Shown one piece after another: positions 10,599 through 20,879 of a DNA stretch of 64,000 nt. This stretch comes from Glebionis coronaria (lineage: Eukaryota > Streptophyta > Magnoliopsida > Asterales > Asteraceae), in the NCBI GenBank assembly GCA_025667525.1, contig JANFOE010000584.1, positions 92,001-156,000 on the forward strand, read 5' to 3'. The notes below the pieces were generated by a model. That model worked only from the letters and a program-made list of their open reading frames with translations, made no database searches and was not told the origin of the DNA. The position numbers and the translations under genes were made by a program. Each line of letters opens with the position of its first letter. The stretch's first letter is position 1.

Positions 10599-13500
10599 TT
10601 GGGAATTGATTTGGAGCCCGATGAGTGGATTAAGGATAGTGGATGTTCTAAACACATGACAGGTAATCGAAGTTTGTTCTCGCATTACAAAGCATATGAT
10701 GGAGGTAACGTCACATTCGCTAGTAGTCTACGTGGTAATATCATTGGCAAAGGTACGGTTTCTCTTGACTCCATGACCATTGAAAATGTTGAGCATGTAG
10801 ATAACTTAGGTTTTAACCTTTTAATTATAGGTCAAATTTGTGATAATAAGTGTAAGGTCATCTTTTCAGAACATGACACTAAAATCGTAAAAGATGGAGA
10901 AGTCATTGGAAAAGGTGTTAGAAAGCATGGGCTTTATGTCATGAAGGTTAATAAGAAGTCAAAAGAAAACATATGTCTTGCGACTATAGATGATAGTTCT
11001 ACTCTTTGGCATAGGAGATTAGGTCACGCTAATATGCGTTTAATTCAATCTTTAGTCTCTAAGGAGTTGGTAAGACACCTCCCCAAGATTAAGTTTGATA
11101 GTCACTTTTGTGATGCTTGCAAAGTTGGAAAGCAAGTTCACTCAAGTCACAAAGCCAAGAATTTGGTTTCGACCTCTCGGTGCTTAGAGCTCCTACATAT
11201 GGATCTCTTTGGACCTTCCGCCATACGGAGTTATGGAGGTAACCTTTATACCCTAGTTATAGTTGATGACTATTCTAGAATCACTTGGACTAGATTATTG
11301 GCATCTAAGAATGAAGCTTTCAATCACTTCGAAATCTTTATTCGAAGAATTCAAAATCAACTAGGATGTTCAATTATTTCTATTCGGACGGATCATGGTA
11401 GGGAATTTGATAATGAAGTGCAATTTGGTGCCTTTTGTGAAGCTCATGGTATTACCCATAACTTCTCGGCTCCTCGCACCCCACAATCAAATGGGGTAGT
11501 TGAAAGGAAGAATAGGACTCTCCAAGAGATGAGTATGACGATGTTAAACGAGCAATCTTTGCCTCAAAAGTTTTGGTGCAATGCCGTGGATACATCGACT
11601 TATATTCTCAACCGAATTCTTATTTGACCTTTCCTAGGAAAGACCCCCTATGAGATTCTTAAAGGTAAGAAACCCTCATTAGAATACTTTAGGGTGTTTG
11701 GAAGCAAGTGCTTTATCCTCAACACCAAAGACTACCTTACCAAGTTTGACCCAAAGTCTTACGAAGGTATCCTTTTAGGTTATTCCCAAACTAGTAAGGC
11801 CTACATAGTCCTAAATAGAACCTCAGGGGTTATTAAAGAATCACTCAACGTAACCTTTGATGAAACCCCTCCTTCACCCAAGACACCACCATTGGTTGAT
11901 GATGACTTGGATGAATTAGAAGTAGTTAAAGCCAAAGAGGTTAGAAAAATAGGAGTTGAAGACCTTAGTGTTGAAAAGGAAGTAAACATTAAGGAGTCTA
12001 GGGATCATACTCTCAATAATGTCATTGGTGACTTAAATCAAAGGACCCTAAGATCTCAAGTCCAAAACCAAAGCAACTTCTTTTGTTTTTTCTCCTTGAT
12101 TGAACCTAAGAATGTTAAAGAAGCTTTGACGGATGAGAGTTGGGTCATTGCGATGCAAGAAGAATTGAATCAATTCGTTGCCAATGATGTTTGGGAACTT
12201 GTTCCTCCACCTAGAAGTTCTACCATTATAGGAACCAAATGGGTATTTAGGAATAAGCTAGATGAGAATGGTGTTGTGTCTCGTAACAAGGCTAGACTTG
12301 TAGCTCAAGGCTATAATCAACAAGAAGGGATTGATTATGACGAGACATATGCACCGGTAGCTAGATTAGAATCAATTAGAATCCTTTTAGCATACGCTTG
12401 TGCCTTAGATATTAAGCTTCAACAAATGGATGTAAAGAGTGCATTTCTTAACGGTTTGATCAATGAGGAGGTATATGTGGCTCAACCTCCCGGCTTCATT
12501 GATTTTGAGAAACCGGACCATGTTTACAAGCTTAAGAAAGCACTTTATGGACTCAAACAAGCACCCAAAGCTTGGTATGATAGACTTAAAGCGTTTCTTG
12601 TTAAACATGAGTATACCATGGGTATGTTAGACAATACACTCTTTACAAAGAAGAAAGGTCCTCACCTCATAATCGTACAAATATATGTTGATGACATTAT
12701 ATTTGGCTCAACTTGTCAAGAATTGTGTGATGACTTTGCCAAAATCATGCATGATGAGTTTGAAATGAGTATGATGGGAGAACTTAACCTCTTTTTAGGA
12801 CTCCAAATTAAACAAATGGACGATGGTATTTTCTTTAGTCAATCTAAGTACGCTAAAGAAATGCTAAAGAAATTTGGATTAGAAGAATCTAGACCAATGA
12901 AGACCCCTATGGCCTCGGATACTAAACTCACCGTAGATGATGATTGTGACTCGGTAGACAACACCAAATATAGAGGTATGATTGGTAGTTTGTTGTACCT
13001 AACGGCAAGTCGACCGGATATCATGTTTAGTGTTTGCCTTTGTGCTCGCTTCCAAGAGGATCCCAAAACCTCTCACCTTGAAGCGGTTAAGCGTATCTTC
13101 CGATACATTAAAGGCATTATACATTTAGGATTATGGTATCCTAAAGGGACCGGCGTAGAAACCATTGTCTACGCGGACTCGGATCATGCGGGAGACTATG
13201 TGGACCGGAAAAGCACTAGTGGAGTTTGTACCTTCATGGGTTGTTGTTTAACTTCTTGGTTCTCCAAGAAACAAACCGCTCTTGCGATATCCACCACGGA
13301 AGCCGAGTATGTGAGTGCCGGTAAAGCATGCCAACAAGTTCTATGGATGAAGCAAGCGCTTGTTGATTACGGGATTTCTCTTGATGATGTTCCCATCATG
13401 TGCGATAATAAAGGCGCTATAGACCTAAGCAAGAATCCCGTGCAACATTCGCGAACCAAACACATAGAAATTAGACACCATTTCCTTAGGGATAATGTTC

Positions 13501-13631
13501 AAAAGGGGAACATTACTATCGAAAAGGTGCCCTCCGAGGACAACTTAGCCGATATCTTCACTAAGCCACTTAAGAGGGAACCTTTTAATTACTTGCGTCT
13601 AGGTCTAGGATTAATGGAACATCTTCCTTAA
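10599..13631 (+). pseudogene. pol: Pol of Sirevirus C: protease-integrase-RT-RNase H (one stop)
   Basis: One frame throughout, with a single TGA at 11625-11627 that most likely replaces an Arg codon. Domains: protease DSGCSKHMTG (about residues 13-22); GAG-pre-integrase (LWHRRLGHAN); integrase with zinc-finger CDAC and catalytic D (HMDLFGP), D (RTDHGREF) and E (NGVVERKNR); RT with KARLVAQG, the Q-MDVKSAFLNG block, YGLKQAP and YVDD (about residue 697); RNase H with ADSDHAG and TEAEY, ending EDNLADIFTKPL. This order (integrase before RT) is Copia, and the motifs fit the SIRE lineage. The enzyme set copies and integrates its own RNA and could serve element B. No frame joins gag to pol in this copy. 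Confidence 0.93.
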
Positions 13632-14085
13632 ATTCTTTTCTTCTTGTGTGTTTTCTCTTACCACCTTGAGTCCTTGAGTCTTTTAAGATTCTTTTGAAAA
13701 ATCTTCTCATCTCCTTTTCAAAACTCTCAAAGTCTCTTTCGAAAATGGTTGAGAAACTCGTTTGACATTGTTAATTCAATCTAAAAACGATTTTTCATAG
13801 ATTCTCGCTATTAATATAGAGCTTACATAATTCATATGTATGATTCTCTCAAACATAACAAGAACAAGATTGAATCATGGAGGATCATTGTGTCATAACT
13901 TAAGGTTTTGTCTTACAAACCTCCTACATTGATTTTTTTTATCCATGTATTTTGGTCAAATCTCTATTTGGTAAGTTTGCATATATTTTCTTTGTCTATC
14001 TTTGCTTTTAAGCACATCCCTATGATAAGTTAGACTAGAAAAATAAGATTTGCTGAAAAATCTTTCTCCAAACACCAAACCCTGC

Positions 14086-14164
14086 TTCTGCAGGCGGTTC
14101 CATAAGTGAGACGCGGTACCTTATTGATAAGGTACCGCCACCATAGATAAGGAACCGCCTACAG
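14086..14164. repeat. Palindromic cassette 4 (upstream of the C 3' ORF)
   Basis: Bracketed by TTCTGCAGG and CCTACAG. Contains GGCGGTTCCATAAG, GCGGTACCTTAT, ATAAGGTACCGCC and ATAAGGAACCGCC. It ends 149 bp before the ATG of the small ORF. Confidence 0.88.
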
Positions 14165-14272
14165 TGGCCTTCCTTTTCGGGTTTTTGTCTGAAACTCCAG
14201 ATTTGCTCCAACCTTTTTGAGAATCTTTGTTTCAAACCCTTTGACCACCCCAAAAATACCCTAAGCCTTCCC

Positions 14273-14280
14273 TATTTAAA
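14273..14280 (+). promoter_or_regulatory. TATA-like box before the C 3' ORF
   Basis: TATTTAAA, 33 bp before the ATG at 14313 and downstream of cassette 4. The order cassette, TTTAAA, ATG repeats that of the LTR promoter and of the B ORF at 19054, which suggests a separate internal promoter (inference). Confidence 0.4.
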
Positions 14281-14312
14281 CCATAAGCATTTTGCATTAC
14301 TTCACATCCAAA

Positions 14313-14666
14313 ATGTCTTATTCCCCCAATGAAAGCCTTGAATCCCCTCCATTTTCTCCAATTGATTTCAATCCAAACCCACCCAAGAACACTCTTAATC
14401 ACATTTCTCCTACCAAGAATGTTGATTGTGGAACTTCCTTTCTTCCACCACCACCCTTTAGTGTTCTTCCTCCTTCTCATGATAATGTCATGCACCATGG
14501 AACATATTGTCATTGTTGTCAATATCAACATCTTGCTATGGCACACATCTATGAGGAGTTGAGCTACATTAAGAGTCTCTTAATCAAGCCTCCTCTTCAT
14601 TTTGATTATGAGATCTCCAACAAGCCACCACCACCACCCTCTGCTATTACCTTGTCTTTCATATAA
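14313..14666 (+). CDS. Small Pro-rich CxCC protein of C (117 residues)
   Basis: Unknown function. Starts MSYSPNESLESPPFSP after its own TATA-like box; an upstream in-frame ATG at 14292 is less likely because the relatives begin nearer their Pro-rich part. The N-terminal half is Pro/Ser-rich with little fold expected. Then comes a compact motif HGTYCHCCQYQHLAMAH followed by an amphipathic YEELSYIKSLL helix. The same motif order (HGxxCxCC/F, then YxxL and a Leu-rich run) occurs in both smaller B ORFs (18356-19054 and 17064-17609), which argues that it is a real, maintained protein. The Cys/His pattern might bind a metal, but this is a guess. It lies between pol and the polypurine tracts, so a full-length RNA would translate it poorly. 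Confidence 0.68.
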   Translation: MSYSPNESLESPPFSPIDFNPNPPKNTLNHISPTKNVDCGTSFLPPPPFSVLPPSHDNVMHHGTYCHCCQYQHLAMAHIYEELSYIKSLLIKPPLHFDYEISNKPPPPPSAITLSFI

Positions 14667-14901
14667 GCATTGATTGCTTATCCTCAAGACACCAAATTCA
14701 AGCAAATCTTAGAATTCTAGAATAACTAGGATTAGATTTATGCTTTTGGCTTGTTTCTTTTTTTTCATACTTCTTTGTATGATGTTTCTTTAGTAACCTA
14801 TCTTGGATCTTTGTCTTTGTGTTTTCTTCTCTTTTAATTTTTTTTTGACCTATTGCTATATATTGTTGGTTGTTTCTTTTGTTCAACTAACCCTTCTATG
14901 T

Positions 14902-15069
14902 AGGGGGAGTAAGCACAAAGGGGGAGTCTTTGCAAAGTCCGTTTCTTCAACACCGGCTTACACAACCTTTTTGCTTCGACAAAGGGGGAGAAATGAATAA
15001 ACTCGTCTTCGAAAATCTTGTTTTTGTGTGATTGAGTTTATGTATTGTCGGAATCAAAAAGGAGGAGAT
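14902..15069 (+). other. Multiple polypurine tracts of C
   Basis: AGGGGGAGTAAG, AAAGGGGGAGTC, AAAGGGGGAGAAATG and, touching the LTR, AAAAAGGAGGAGAT. The last should prime plus-strand DNA. Repeated tracts in this place are a reported Sirevirus trait; B has the same set at 16421-16605. Confidence 0.8.
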
Positions 15070-16340
15070 TGTTAATGCAATAATGACTAAAAACGTTACT
15101 TGCATTTTTCGGTCTCGCTTAGTTTTGATTACGACAATATGTAAAAACAAGCATTTACGAAAACAACAAAAAACGAATTCTTGAGTTCAAGTATTTTTCA
15201 TTTTACCCATTTTCACTTAAGGTATGGATAAACAAGTACTAACCTTAATCAAGTGATCAGGTGATTTAATCTTTTCTTAAAACTCACTTTTTATGAAATG
15301 TGACAAGTTTTTATTAAACTTTATTTTTAAGAAAATGTTTTATTAAATTAATTATTTGAAATTTGAAAATGGCATATTCTTATTCTGTTAAGAATATCCT
15401 TTTAGGATATTTTTTATACCCAGATAAGACCTCCACCACTAAAGGACAAAAAGGAGCGGCGTCTAGTCCGGCGGTACCTTAGCGCCTAGGCGGTACCTTA
15501 TCGATAAGGTACCGCGGGCTGTGATAAGGTACCGCGGGCAGATATAGCCGTTGGCTCTTTTATCCTTTAAATAGTGGACCATTCTCAGCTTTTCACCTCA
15601 CCTCTTTTGCACATTTATTTCCAGATTCAAACCCCTTCTTTAATCACTCAAATCTTTGATCATTTGTTTGATTATTACTTGTTTAAGAAGTGAATCTTGT
15701 TCTTCCATCCCTTCCTCTCCAAGTGCAAAGAGAAGAACACTATCCTAGTGAAGTGTTGAGTCCATCACCAAAGATCCATTGAAGATCAATTTTTATATAC
15801 TTGTAGTTGTGTCATAGTTGTGAAGATCCAAGTAGTTGTGTCTATTTGGAAGTTGTGTATGTACTAAGTATAGTTGTGTAGATTGGTCCTAGCTACGATT
15901 AAGGCTCGACTTTTAGCTTAGAGTCGGAAATTGGTTAAGCGACGTGTACGGTTTTCTCCACCATAAGGAGCTTGTTGTGTAGTGAACTCTTGAGTAAGGA
16001 GTACTCGAGGAGTGGAGTAGGAACGAGGAGTGAGCTTCGTTGCCGAACCACTATAAATCCTTGGTGTTCGGTTTGATCTTTCTTTACCCTTAACTCTTTA
16101 CATTCTTTATTCTTTTTGCATATACATGTGTTAATATTAGATTAGCTACACTATCATTCTTTATTCTTTGTGGATATATTTTTGTTAGTATTAGTTTAGC
16201 TACACTATCATTGTTCATATTGTGCATAAGAAGATTTCACATATTTCCTCAAGCCTAAGTTTTTTGAAAAAGGATTTTTTAAACCATATTTTAACAAGTA
16301 AATTATAAGAAACTATTCAACCCCCCTTCTAGTTTCTACA
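15070..16340 (+). repeat. 3' LTR of C
   Basis: 1,271 bp, nearly identical to 7193-8464. It has the same tandem duplication and palindromic cassette. It is followed directly by the TSD TGTTG and then by B LTR sequence. Confidence 0.93.
15470..15537. repeat. Palindromic cassette 5 (C 3' LTR)
   Basis: The copy of cassette 2. Two half-sites that are imperfect in the 5' LTR (GATACC, TACTGC) are perfect here (GGTACC, TACCGC), so those changes arose after insertion. Confidence 0.88.
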
Positions 16341-16420
16341 TGTTGTATGGTTTGTTGTGATCAAAACTAAGAAAGATTAGTTAACACTAATAATGTTTTT
16401 AGGCATCACTTGCATTAACA
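16341..16420 (-). repeat. 3' LTR of B, last part
   Basis: TSD copy TGTTG (16341-16345) and then the sense 5' terminal 75 bp of the B LTR, ending TGCATTAACA on the plus strand. It matches 44064-44138. Confidence 0.88.
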
Positions 16421-16605
16421 ATCTCCCCCTTTTTGATTACGATAAACGATAAACTCATTTACGTAGAAACACAAACTATGGAATTATTAACTAGTTTATC
16501 ACTATCATTTCTCCCCCTTTGTCGTAGCAAAAAGGTTAGCATAAGTCTTTGAAGAACATCGAACTTTGCTAGTAGCTCCCCCTTGGTGGTTGCTCCCCTT
16601 TGCTT
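16421..16605 (-). other. Multiple polypurine tracts of B
   Basis: Plus-strand ATCTCCCCCTTTTT touches the LTR; further CTCCCCCTTT-type strings lie near 16511, 16576 and 16593. Order and spacing mirror the four tracts of C. Between 16606 and 17063 I see only AT-rich DNA without a recognisable feature. Confidence 0.78.
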
Positions 16606-17063
16606 GGGGCACCAAGTTTGTGAGCTAAGGTGACATGCTACACAAAGGTTAGTAGAAAGGAAAGAAACACCAATGTATATATGATCACTACCTACTAAGT
16701 AACTTGAGAGGGAGAAAGAGAGGAAATCTCAAATTAGAAGCAAGTATTTTGCTAAGTATGTCCAAAGAGGTAATTGACAAAATCAAACTTCAATCCAATG
16801 AAGATGATAAGCTTGTCAATGGGTTAAAGCTTTAGAATTGATGGAATCACCCATAAGCAATTGTAAAAAAAATTAACCAAGATCAACTCAAAATAGAACT
16901 AATGAAATAGCACACAAATAACACAAAGGTTACATAAAAAACAACAAAGAAGATAGTCATACACATAGTATGAGTATCTAAAAGCAATAAATATGAAAAA
17001 TAAACCACTAAGCATGAGCTAGTCTAATAGTGATATTTTCCAAGATTGCTAAAAATAAAAAAA

Positions 17064-17609
17064 CTAAAAAGACGACGATGCATCATTCGAAGTTTTGTCC
17101 ACCGGAACGAAAACTTGAATAGGAGGTCGAGTGAGGAGGAATTCAAGAAAATTTAACTTCTCATACACATGAGTAAGTTCAATTTGTTGAAATCAGAAAC
17201 AATCACACGAGGATCCATGATGGAACAAAAAATCATTTGATGGTGGTATGGCATCAAACTTAGGGTTTGGTGGTGGTGGGGTAAAGGGTTTGGGAGCGAT
17301 TTCACAATGCCTTGTGAGGTTTGGGAAGGTTGAAAGGTCATTGAGTTGGGAGGTATTGAAGGATTGTGGTGGTGGTGGAACATTTTCTTTTGCTCCGGTG
17401 ATGGGGTTTATGGTGTAAGTCTCATTCTAATACTTGACTGGAGAGAAGGTAGGGTTTTTGGGTGGTTTGGACAAAGATGGTTCATTCTTCTTAACCCAAA
17501 CGGGTCGAACCGAGATTTTTGGTTTCTTTGAAAGCTTGGATGAGGAAGCTTTGGGTGAGAGGGGTTGTGACAAAGAAATGTCAAGGTTAGGAATGTAGGA
17601 GTTAGGCAT
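17064..17609 (-). pseudogene. B ORF3: Pro-rich CxCF paralogue, two stops
   Basis: Reads from ATG 17609 (MPNSYIPNLDISLSQPLSP) to a TAG at 17064-17066 in one frame, interrupted by a TAG at 17427-17429 and a TGA near 17188. After a Pro-rich middle (repeated PPPP) comes HHGSSCDCF and then THVYEKLNFLEFLL, matching the CxCC ORF of C and B ORF2. The region just before the ATG holds three copies of a CTTGAGATTTCATTCTCACA-like unit (17625-17695). Palindromic cassette 6 lies further upstream and a weak TATA (CTTATAC) sits near 17698. Function unknown. It is a degraded duplicate of the neighbouring ORF. Confidence 0.65.
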
Positions 17610-17840
17610 TGTGAGAGTGTGAGAATGATATCTCAAGGTTATGTGAGAATGAATTCTCAAGGTTGGGAAGGTGTGAGAATGAAATCTCAAGGTTGGGGTA
17701 TAAGTAAAATGTAATCAAGGTAAGAATTTGAATACAAAATGTGTAGTGTCAAGGAATGTTTAGTCAATTTGAGTAAACAAGGAATCTTGACTGGGAATAG
17801 GGTTTTAAAAGTTTTGACCAAAAAATCGTCAAAAGCCACT
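17610..17840 (-). other. Upstream region of B ORF3
   Basis: Untranslated-leader-like DNA with a threefold tandem repeat of about 30 bp (17610-17700) and a TATA-like string on the minus strand at 17698-17704. Confidence 0.45.
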
Positions 17841-17919
17841 TTCTGGCCGCGGTACCTTATAGGGGCCGGCGGTTCCATATCACTAAGGAACCGCGGGTCT
17901 TTAAGGAACCGCGTCCAGT
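17841..17919. repeat. Palindromic cassette 6 (upstream of B ORF3)
   Basis: Bracketed by CCACTTTCTGG and CCAGTGG. Half-sites GCGGTACCTTAT, GGCGGTTCCATAT, TAAGGAACCGCG, TAAGGAACCGCG. Confidence 0.87.
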
Positions 17920-18355
17920 GGACTTTAAACCATGTTTTTCCTGGGTTTTGGGAAAAACTAAGACTTTTTCAAAAAGTTGCAAATCTTGGAATTTTACCTC
18001 TATTAGAACCAAAATATGCTAGGGTTGCATAAAGCAACACATTCACAAAGAATGTCTTGACAAAGGGTGACAAAATAATTTAGATATCATTTTGAACCAA
18101 TTTTAGTCAAGTTTAGGGGTTGTGATAGATTTAGGTTCAATTTTAATTTCAAATTAAAGTTGATTAGTATGCACAAAAGGGTAGAATCACACAAAGCTAA
18201 ATCCATAAGTCAACAACATGAAACATTCATTAATGAGGAAAGTACAAAGATAAATAAAGACTAACTAATACATAGCTAGCTTAATATTAAATCTAGATAA
18301 GTAGTTTTCTTAGGCTTGGTTTTGTTGAAAACTCTTATTAAGAAAACTCCATCAT
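17920..18355. other. Noncoding DNA between B ORF2 and cassette 6
   Basis: AT-rich with no ORF or repeat that I recognise. It would be the 3' flank of ORF2 and the distal promoter region of ORF3. Confidence 0.4.
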
Positions 18356-19054
18356 TCATCTCCTAGGAGGAGGCATGGAGAACAAGGCAAGCAAGAAGTC
18401 TTGCAAACCCCTATGTAGTCCATACATATCCATCCTTAGGTTATGGATGATGTAGTGGTTGTAGAGACAACATGGACATCTAGGACCATGAGTTTGTTGA
18501 AACCCAAAGTAAAGATCACCCAAAAGGAGGGAAAGTGGAACACCCAAAATTGGGATGTTTGAGTTGGGTGGAGGTGGAGGAGGCAAGTTCTCCAAGGGTG
18601 ATGTGGGTGAAATTGGAGGCATGTTCCCCAAAGGGGAAATGGGTGAGTGTGGAGGTAAATCCTCCAAGGTTGGTGAAATGGGTGAGTTGTGAGGGGTAAA
18701 TGGTAAAGTCACCAAGGTGTCATCAAAGTCATTCCCAAAAGGAATGCTTTGGATTGGTTGAGGTTGTGTGGTCACTTCCAAGGGTGCACTTGGAGTGAAG
18801 GGTGAAGAAAGCTCATTCATTCTTGAGTTGAATGAAGAGGAGGTAGAACCAATGGAGTGGTTAGTAACATGGGTGGATGAAGTCTTGCATGGTGCAAGAG
18901 GTGGGGAAGGTGATGAAGAAATGAGGATAGGAGCATTCTCATTCTTAGGTGTGTGGAAAGGTGAGGAGTTAGGCTTAGCTACCTTAACCCTTATTTTGAG
19001 TGTTTTCCTTGGGGTGGAGGTCTTGGAAGTGTTTGAGGTTTTGGTACACATCAT
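18356..19054 (-). CDS. B ORF2: intact Pro-rich CxCC protein (232 residues)
   Basis: Unknown function; open from ATG 19054 to 18356 without a break. The N-terminus is Lys/Thr-rich and basic (KTLKIRVKVAK). The middle is Ser/Pro-rich with repeats of the type PPHSPISPLGN and PTSPLENLPPPPPP. The C-terminal part has HGPRCPCCLYNHYIIHN followed by MYGLHRGLQDFLL. That end aligns with the small ORF of C (HGTYCHCCQYQH...YEELSYIKSLL). Upstream in sense are palindromic cassette 7 (19292-19373) and TTTAAA at 19125-19130, 71 bp before the ATG. An intact frame in an otherwise decaying element suggests selection or recent activity. Low-complexity composition could also keep a frame open by chance, but the motif shared with C argues against that. 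Confidence 0.72.
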   Translation of the reverse strand: MMCTKTSNTSKTSTPRKTLKIRVKVAKPNSSPFHTPKNENAPILISSSPSPPLAPCKTSSTHVTNHSIGSTSSSFNSRMNELSSPFTPSAPLEVTTQPQPIQSIPFGNDFDDTLVTLPFTPHNSPISPTLEDLPPHSPISPLGNMPPISPTSPLENLPPPPPPNSNIPILGVPLSLLLGDLYFGFQQTHGPRCPCCLYNHYIIHNLRMDMYGLHRGLQDFLLALFSMPPPRR

Positions 19055-19124
19055 GGTTGATTAGGGTGGTTTAAGGTTTAGGGAAGTATGTTTGATGTGT
19101 GAAGAACATGGCAAACAAGGTGGG

Positions 19125-19130
19125 TTTAAA
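19125..19130 (-). promoter_or_regulatory. TATA-like box before B ORF2
   Basis: In sense CATTTAAACCC, between cassette 7 and the ATG; compare TATTTAAACC before the C ORF. Confidence 0.38.
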
Positions 19131-19291
19131 TGGGTGAGGGGATGATCCAAACTAGTAATGGGTTAAAATCATTTTAGGTGAATAATGAATTTAGGTAACC
19201 TAGTTTAGGAAATGTGCAGTTTATTACTGAAAATCATGCAAGGTTTACACAAAATTAAGAAAACAGTGTAAAGCAAAGATGCTGTCGTGCA

Positions 19292-19373
19292 CAGTGACCG
19301 GCGGTTCCTTATCTAGAACCGGCGATACCTTATCGATAAGGAACCGCGGGTCGATATGGAACTGCGACCAGAA
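19292..19373. repeat. Palindromic cassette 7 (upstream of B ORF2)
   Basis: Half-sites GGCGGTTCCTTAT, GGCGATACCTTAT, ATAAGGAACCGCG and ATATGGAACTGCG, with CCAGAA at the right end. Centre TTATCGATAA. Confidence 0.87.
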
Positions 19374-19653
19374 GGTTTTCAAAAATTTGCCTTCCCAGTT
19401 TTTGATAAACCCAGATTTTTCCCAAAAGTTTCACAAGCCAAAGTTAACCACAGATCATAATCTAATAAGCTAACTATCACAAGGCATGCACAAAGCTATG
19501 TAAAACACAAACATGATGGCATAATTAACATTAAGGATCAAGATAAATGATAATTCAAACATGCAATCATAAGTTAATACACAACCAAGATAAAATAAAA
19601 TGTTCAACAATACATGTTTACCAACATGTATTCTTTGAAAAGCTTCAAAGCTT
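19374..19653. other. Noncoding DNA between B ORF1 and cassette 7
   Basis: AT-rich; nothing recognised. It would hold the 3' end of ORF1. Confidence 0.4.
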
Positions 19654-20869
19654 TCACCTTCTCTTCTTCCCCAATCCCTTGATCATATTCCCCAAGAACT
19701 TGAAACCTTTTCTTGATTCAACCCAGTGTTCGTGCAATTCCCCTCGAGTTCTAAGGTTTTCACGGTAAAGATGCTCCATATTGAGATCTTCCGGTACTTC
19801 ACTAGAATGATGAGGAGGAGGAGCTAAGTCTTCAAATTCATCCTCGAATGGGTTTAAGGATGGATGGGAATTACTCGAAGAGTGGAAATGAGAACTAGTA
19901 CCTATGCCATCACCATCACTTGTTGGCATGTCCATGTCCTCATCATCCATCTCTTGATGAACAGATTTTCTCGATCCTCGATCACTTCTTGTCTTTCTTG
20001 CATATGCCTCTTGAATAGGCAACATAACCCGATGGGGTAGAAGCGAGAAAGATCAAGGTGGGGAAAATCATGAGCAACCCTTTTGAAAAGGCGAGTTAGA
20101 AGCATAGCATAGGGAAGGTTTGTCTTGGGCTTCGAAAGGGCATAATTGATTCGTCGAGCGATATAGAATGCCAAGTTGTACTTGGTGGATGTAAAGATGC
20201 AACTCAACATATGCACCATACATGCCGGGATATGATCTCGGTTTCCACCAAGACAAAAGACATTCTCCCTAAGGATATTGGCCCATTGGACCATAAAATC
20301 CTTAAGGTCGCTAGAGAGCACTTCATATCGATTCACATTTCGTACATTTGAATGAAGGCTTCTCACAACGTTTCTATCACGCTCTTTCGAGATGATGTCA
20401 AGGATGAAATCTAGATCAATTTCGGTGAGGTCATTTGGAGGTTTATCGAAGGATTCCGAGAGAGCATCAAGTCTCCATTTATCCGTAAAACGACAAGTGC
20501 CTTCATATGGCACACCGAGAATTTGACCAAAGTTTTCGAGGGAGTATTGAATCAATTGATCATTCAACACGAAACGAATGAAGATTTCTCCATTGTATTC
20601 AAGCATGGAGTAGGTGCTAAAGAATTCAAGAAGGAATAAGGGGTAAATATCTTCTTCTATGTTGAGCAAGCAATCAAACCCCAAAAGCTCAAACATAGAT
20701 TTGATATAGTCATAACCCGTTATTTCCTTGTCAACGACTCTACCCTCATGGAAACAACGAGTGGAAAGGGATGGAAACGCGTTTTGAAGTTGGGGGAAGC
20801 ATAGGTTTGGGAGATGTCTGGCATATAATCTCTAGTGAATTGATGATCTTTTTGATATTGAGAAGGCAT
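19654..20869 (-). pseudogene. B ORF1: plant-transposon-like protein, two frameshifts
   Basis: Coding similarity runs from ATG 20869 (MPSQYQKDHQFTRDYMPD) to the stop at 19654, about 400 codons. Frame changes fall near 20770 and near 20030 (a CCCC run). The long middle (open 20696-19902) has the look of the 'putative plant transposon protein' / Athila ORF1-like group: a start region like VVDKEITGYDYIKSMFELLGF, FVLNDQLIQYSLENFGQILGVPYEG, and late on NLPYAMLLTRLFKRVAHDFPHLD. That assignment is from memory of the pattern and is tentative. The tail is acidic (MDDEDMDMPTSDGDGIG), then basic (LGKKRR). It is not a gag: no zinc knuckle and no capsid motif. A candidate 5'-UTR intron and cassette 8 lie upstream. 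Function unknown. Confidence 0.62.
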
Positions 20870-20879
20870 GATTAAGTAC

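Larger units (their letters stand above)
13632..15069 (+). other. 3' region of C after pol
   Basis: About 1.4 kb with palindromic cassette 4, a TATA-like box, a 117-residue ORF and four polypurine-tract-like strings before the 3' LTR. In other Sireviruses an env-like gene can sit here. This ORF is much shorter, Pro-rich and without a membrane segment, so I do not call it env. Confidence 0.75.
7193..16340 (+). mobile_element. Element C: Sirevirus (SIRE-lineage Ty1/Copia), nearly complete
   Basis: A complete 9,148-bp element with 5-bp target duplications TGTTG at 7188-7192 and 16341-16345. LTRs are 7193-8464 and 15070-16340, with about 16-18 differences by eye (a little over 1%). The order primer site, gag, protease, integrase, RT, RNase H is Copia; RT and integrase motifs fit the SIRE lineage. 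A 3' region of about 1.4 kb after pol carries a small ORF and multiple polypurine tracts, as reported for Sireviruses. The host sequence is the left LTR of B, and the joined flank matches 44060-44138. Two lesions (gag frameshift, pol stop) make this copy probably inactive. Confidence 0.95.

Noticed and set aside
13632..15069. Env-like gene of Sirevirus C
   Set aside because: The only ORF is 117 residues, Pro-rich and without signal peptide or membrane segment.
17153..17383. His/Pro-rich ORF on the minus strand as a separate gene
   Set aside because: It is another frame of ORF3; the frame with the CxCF motif and YEKL helix matches ORF2 and the C ORF.
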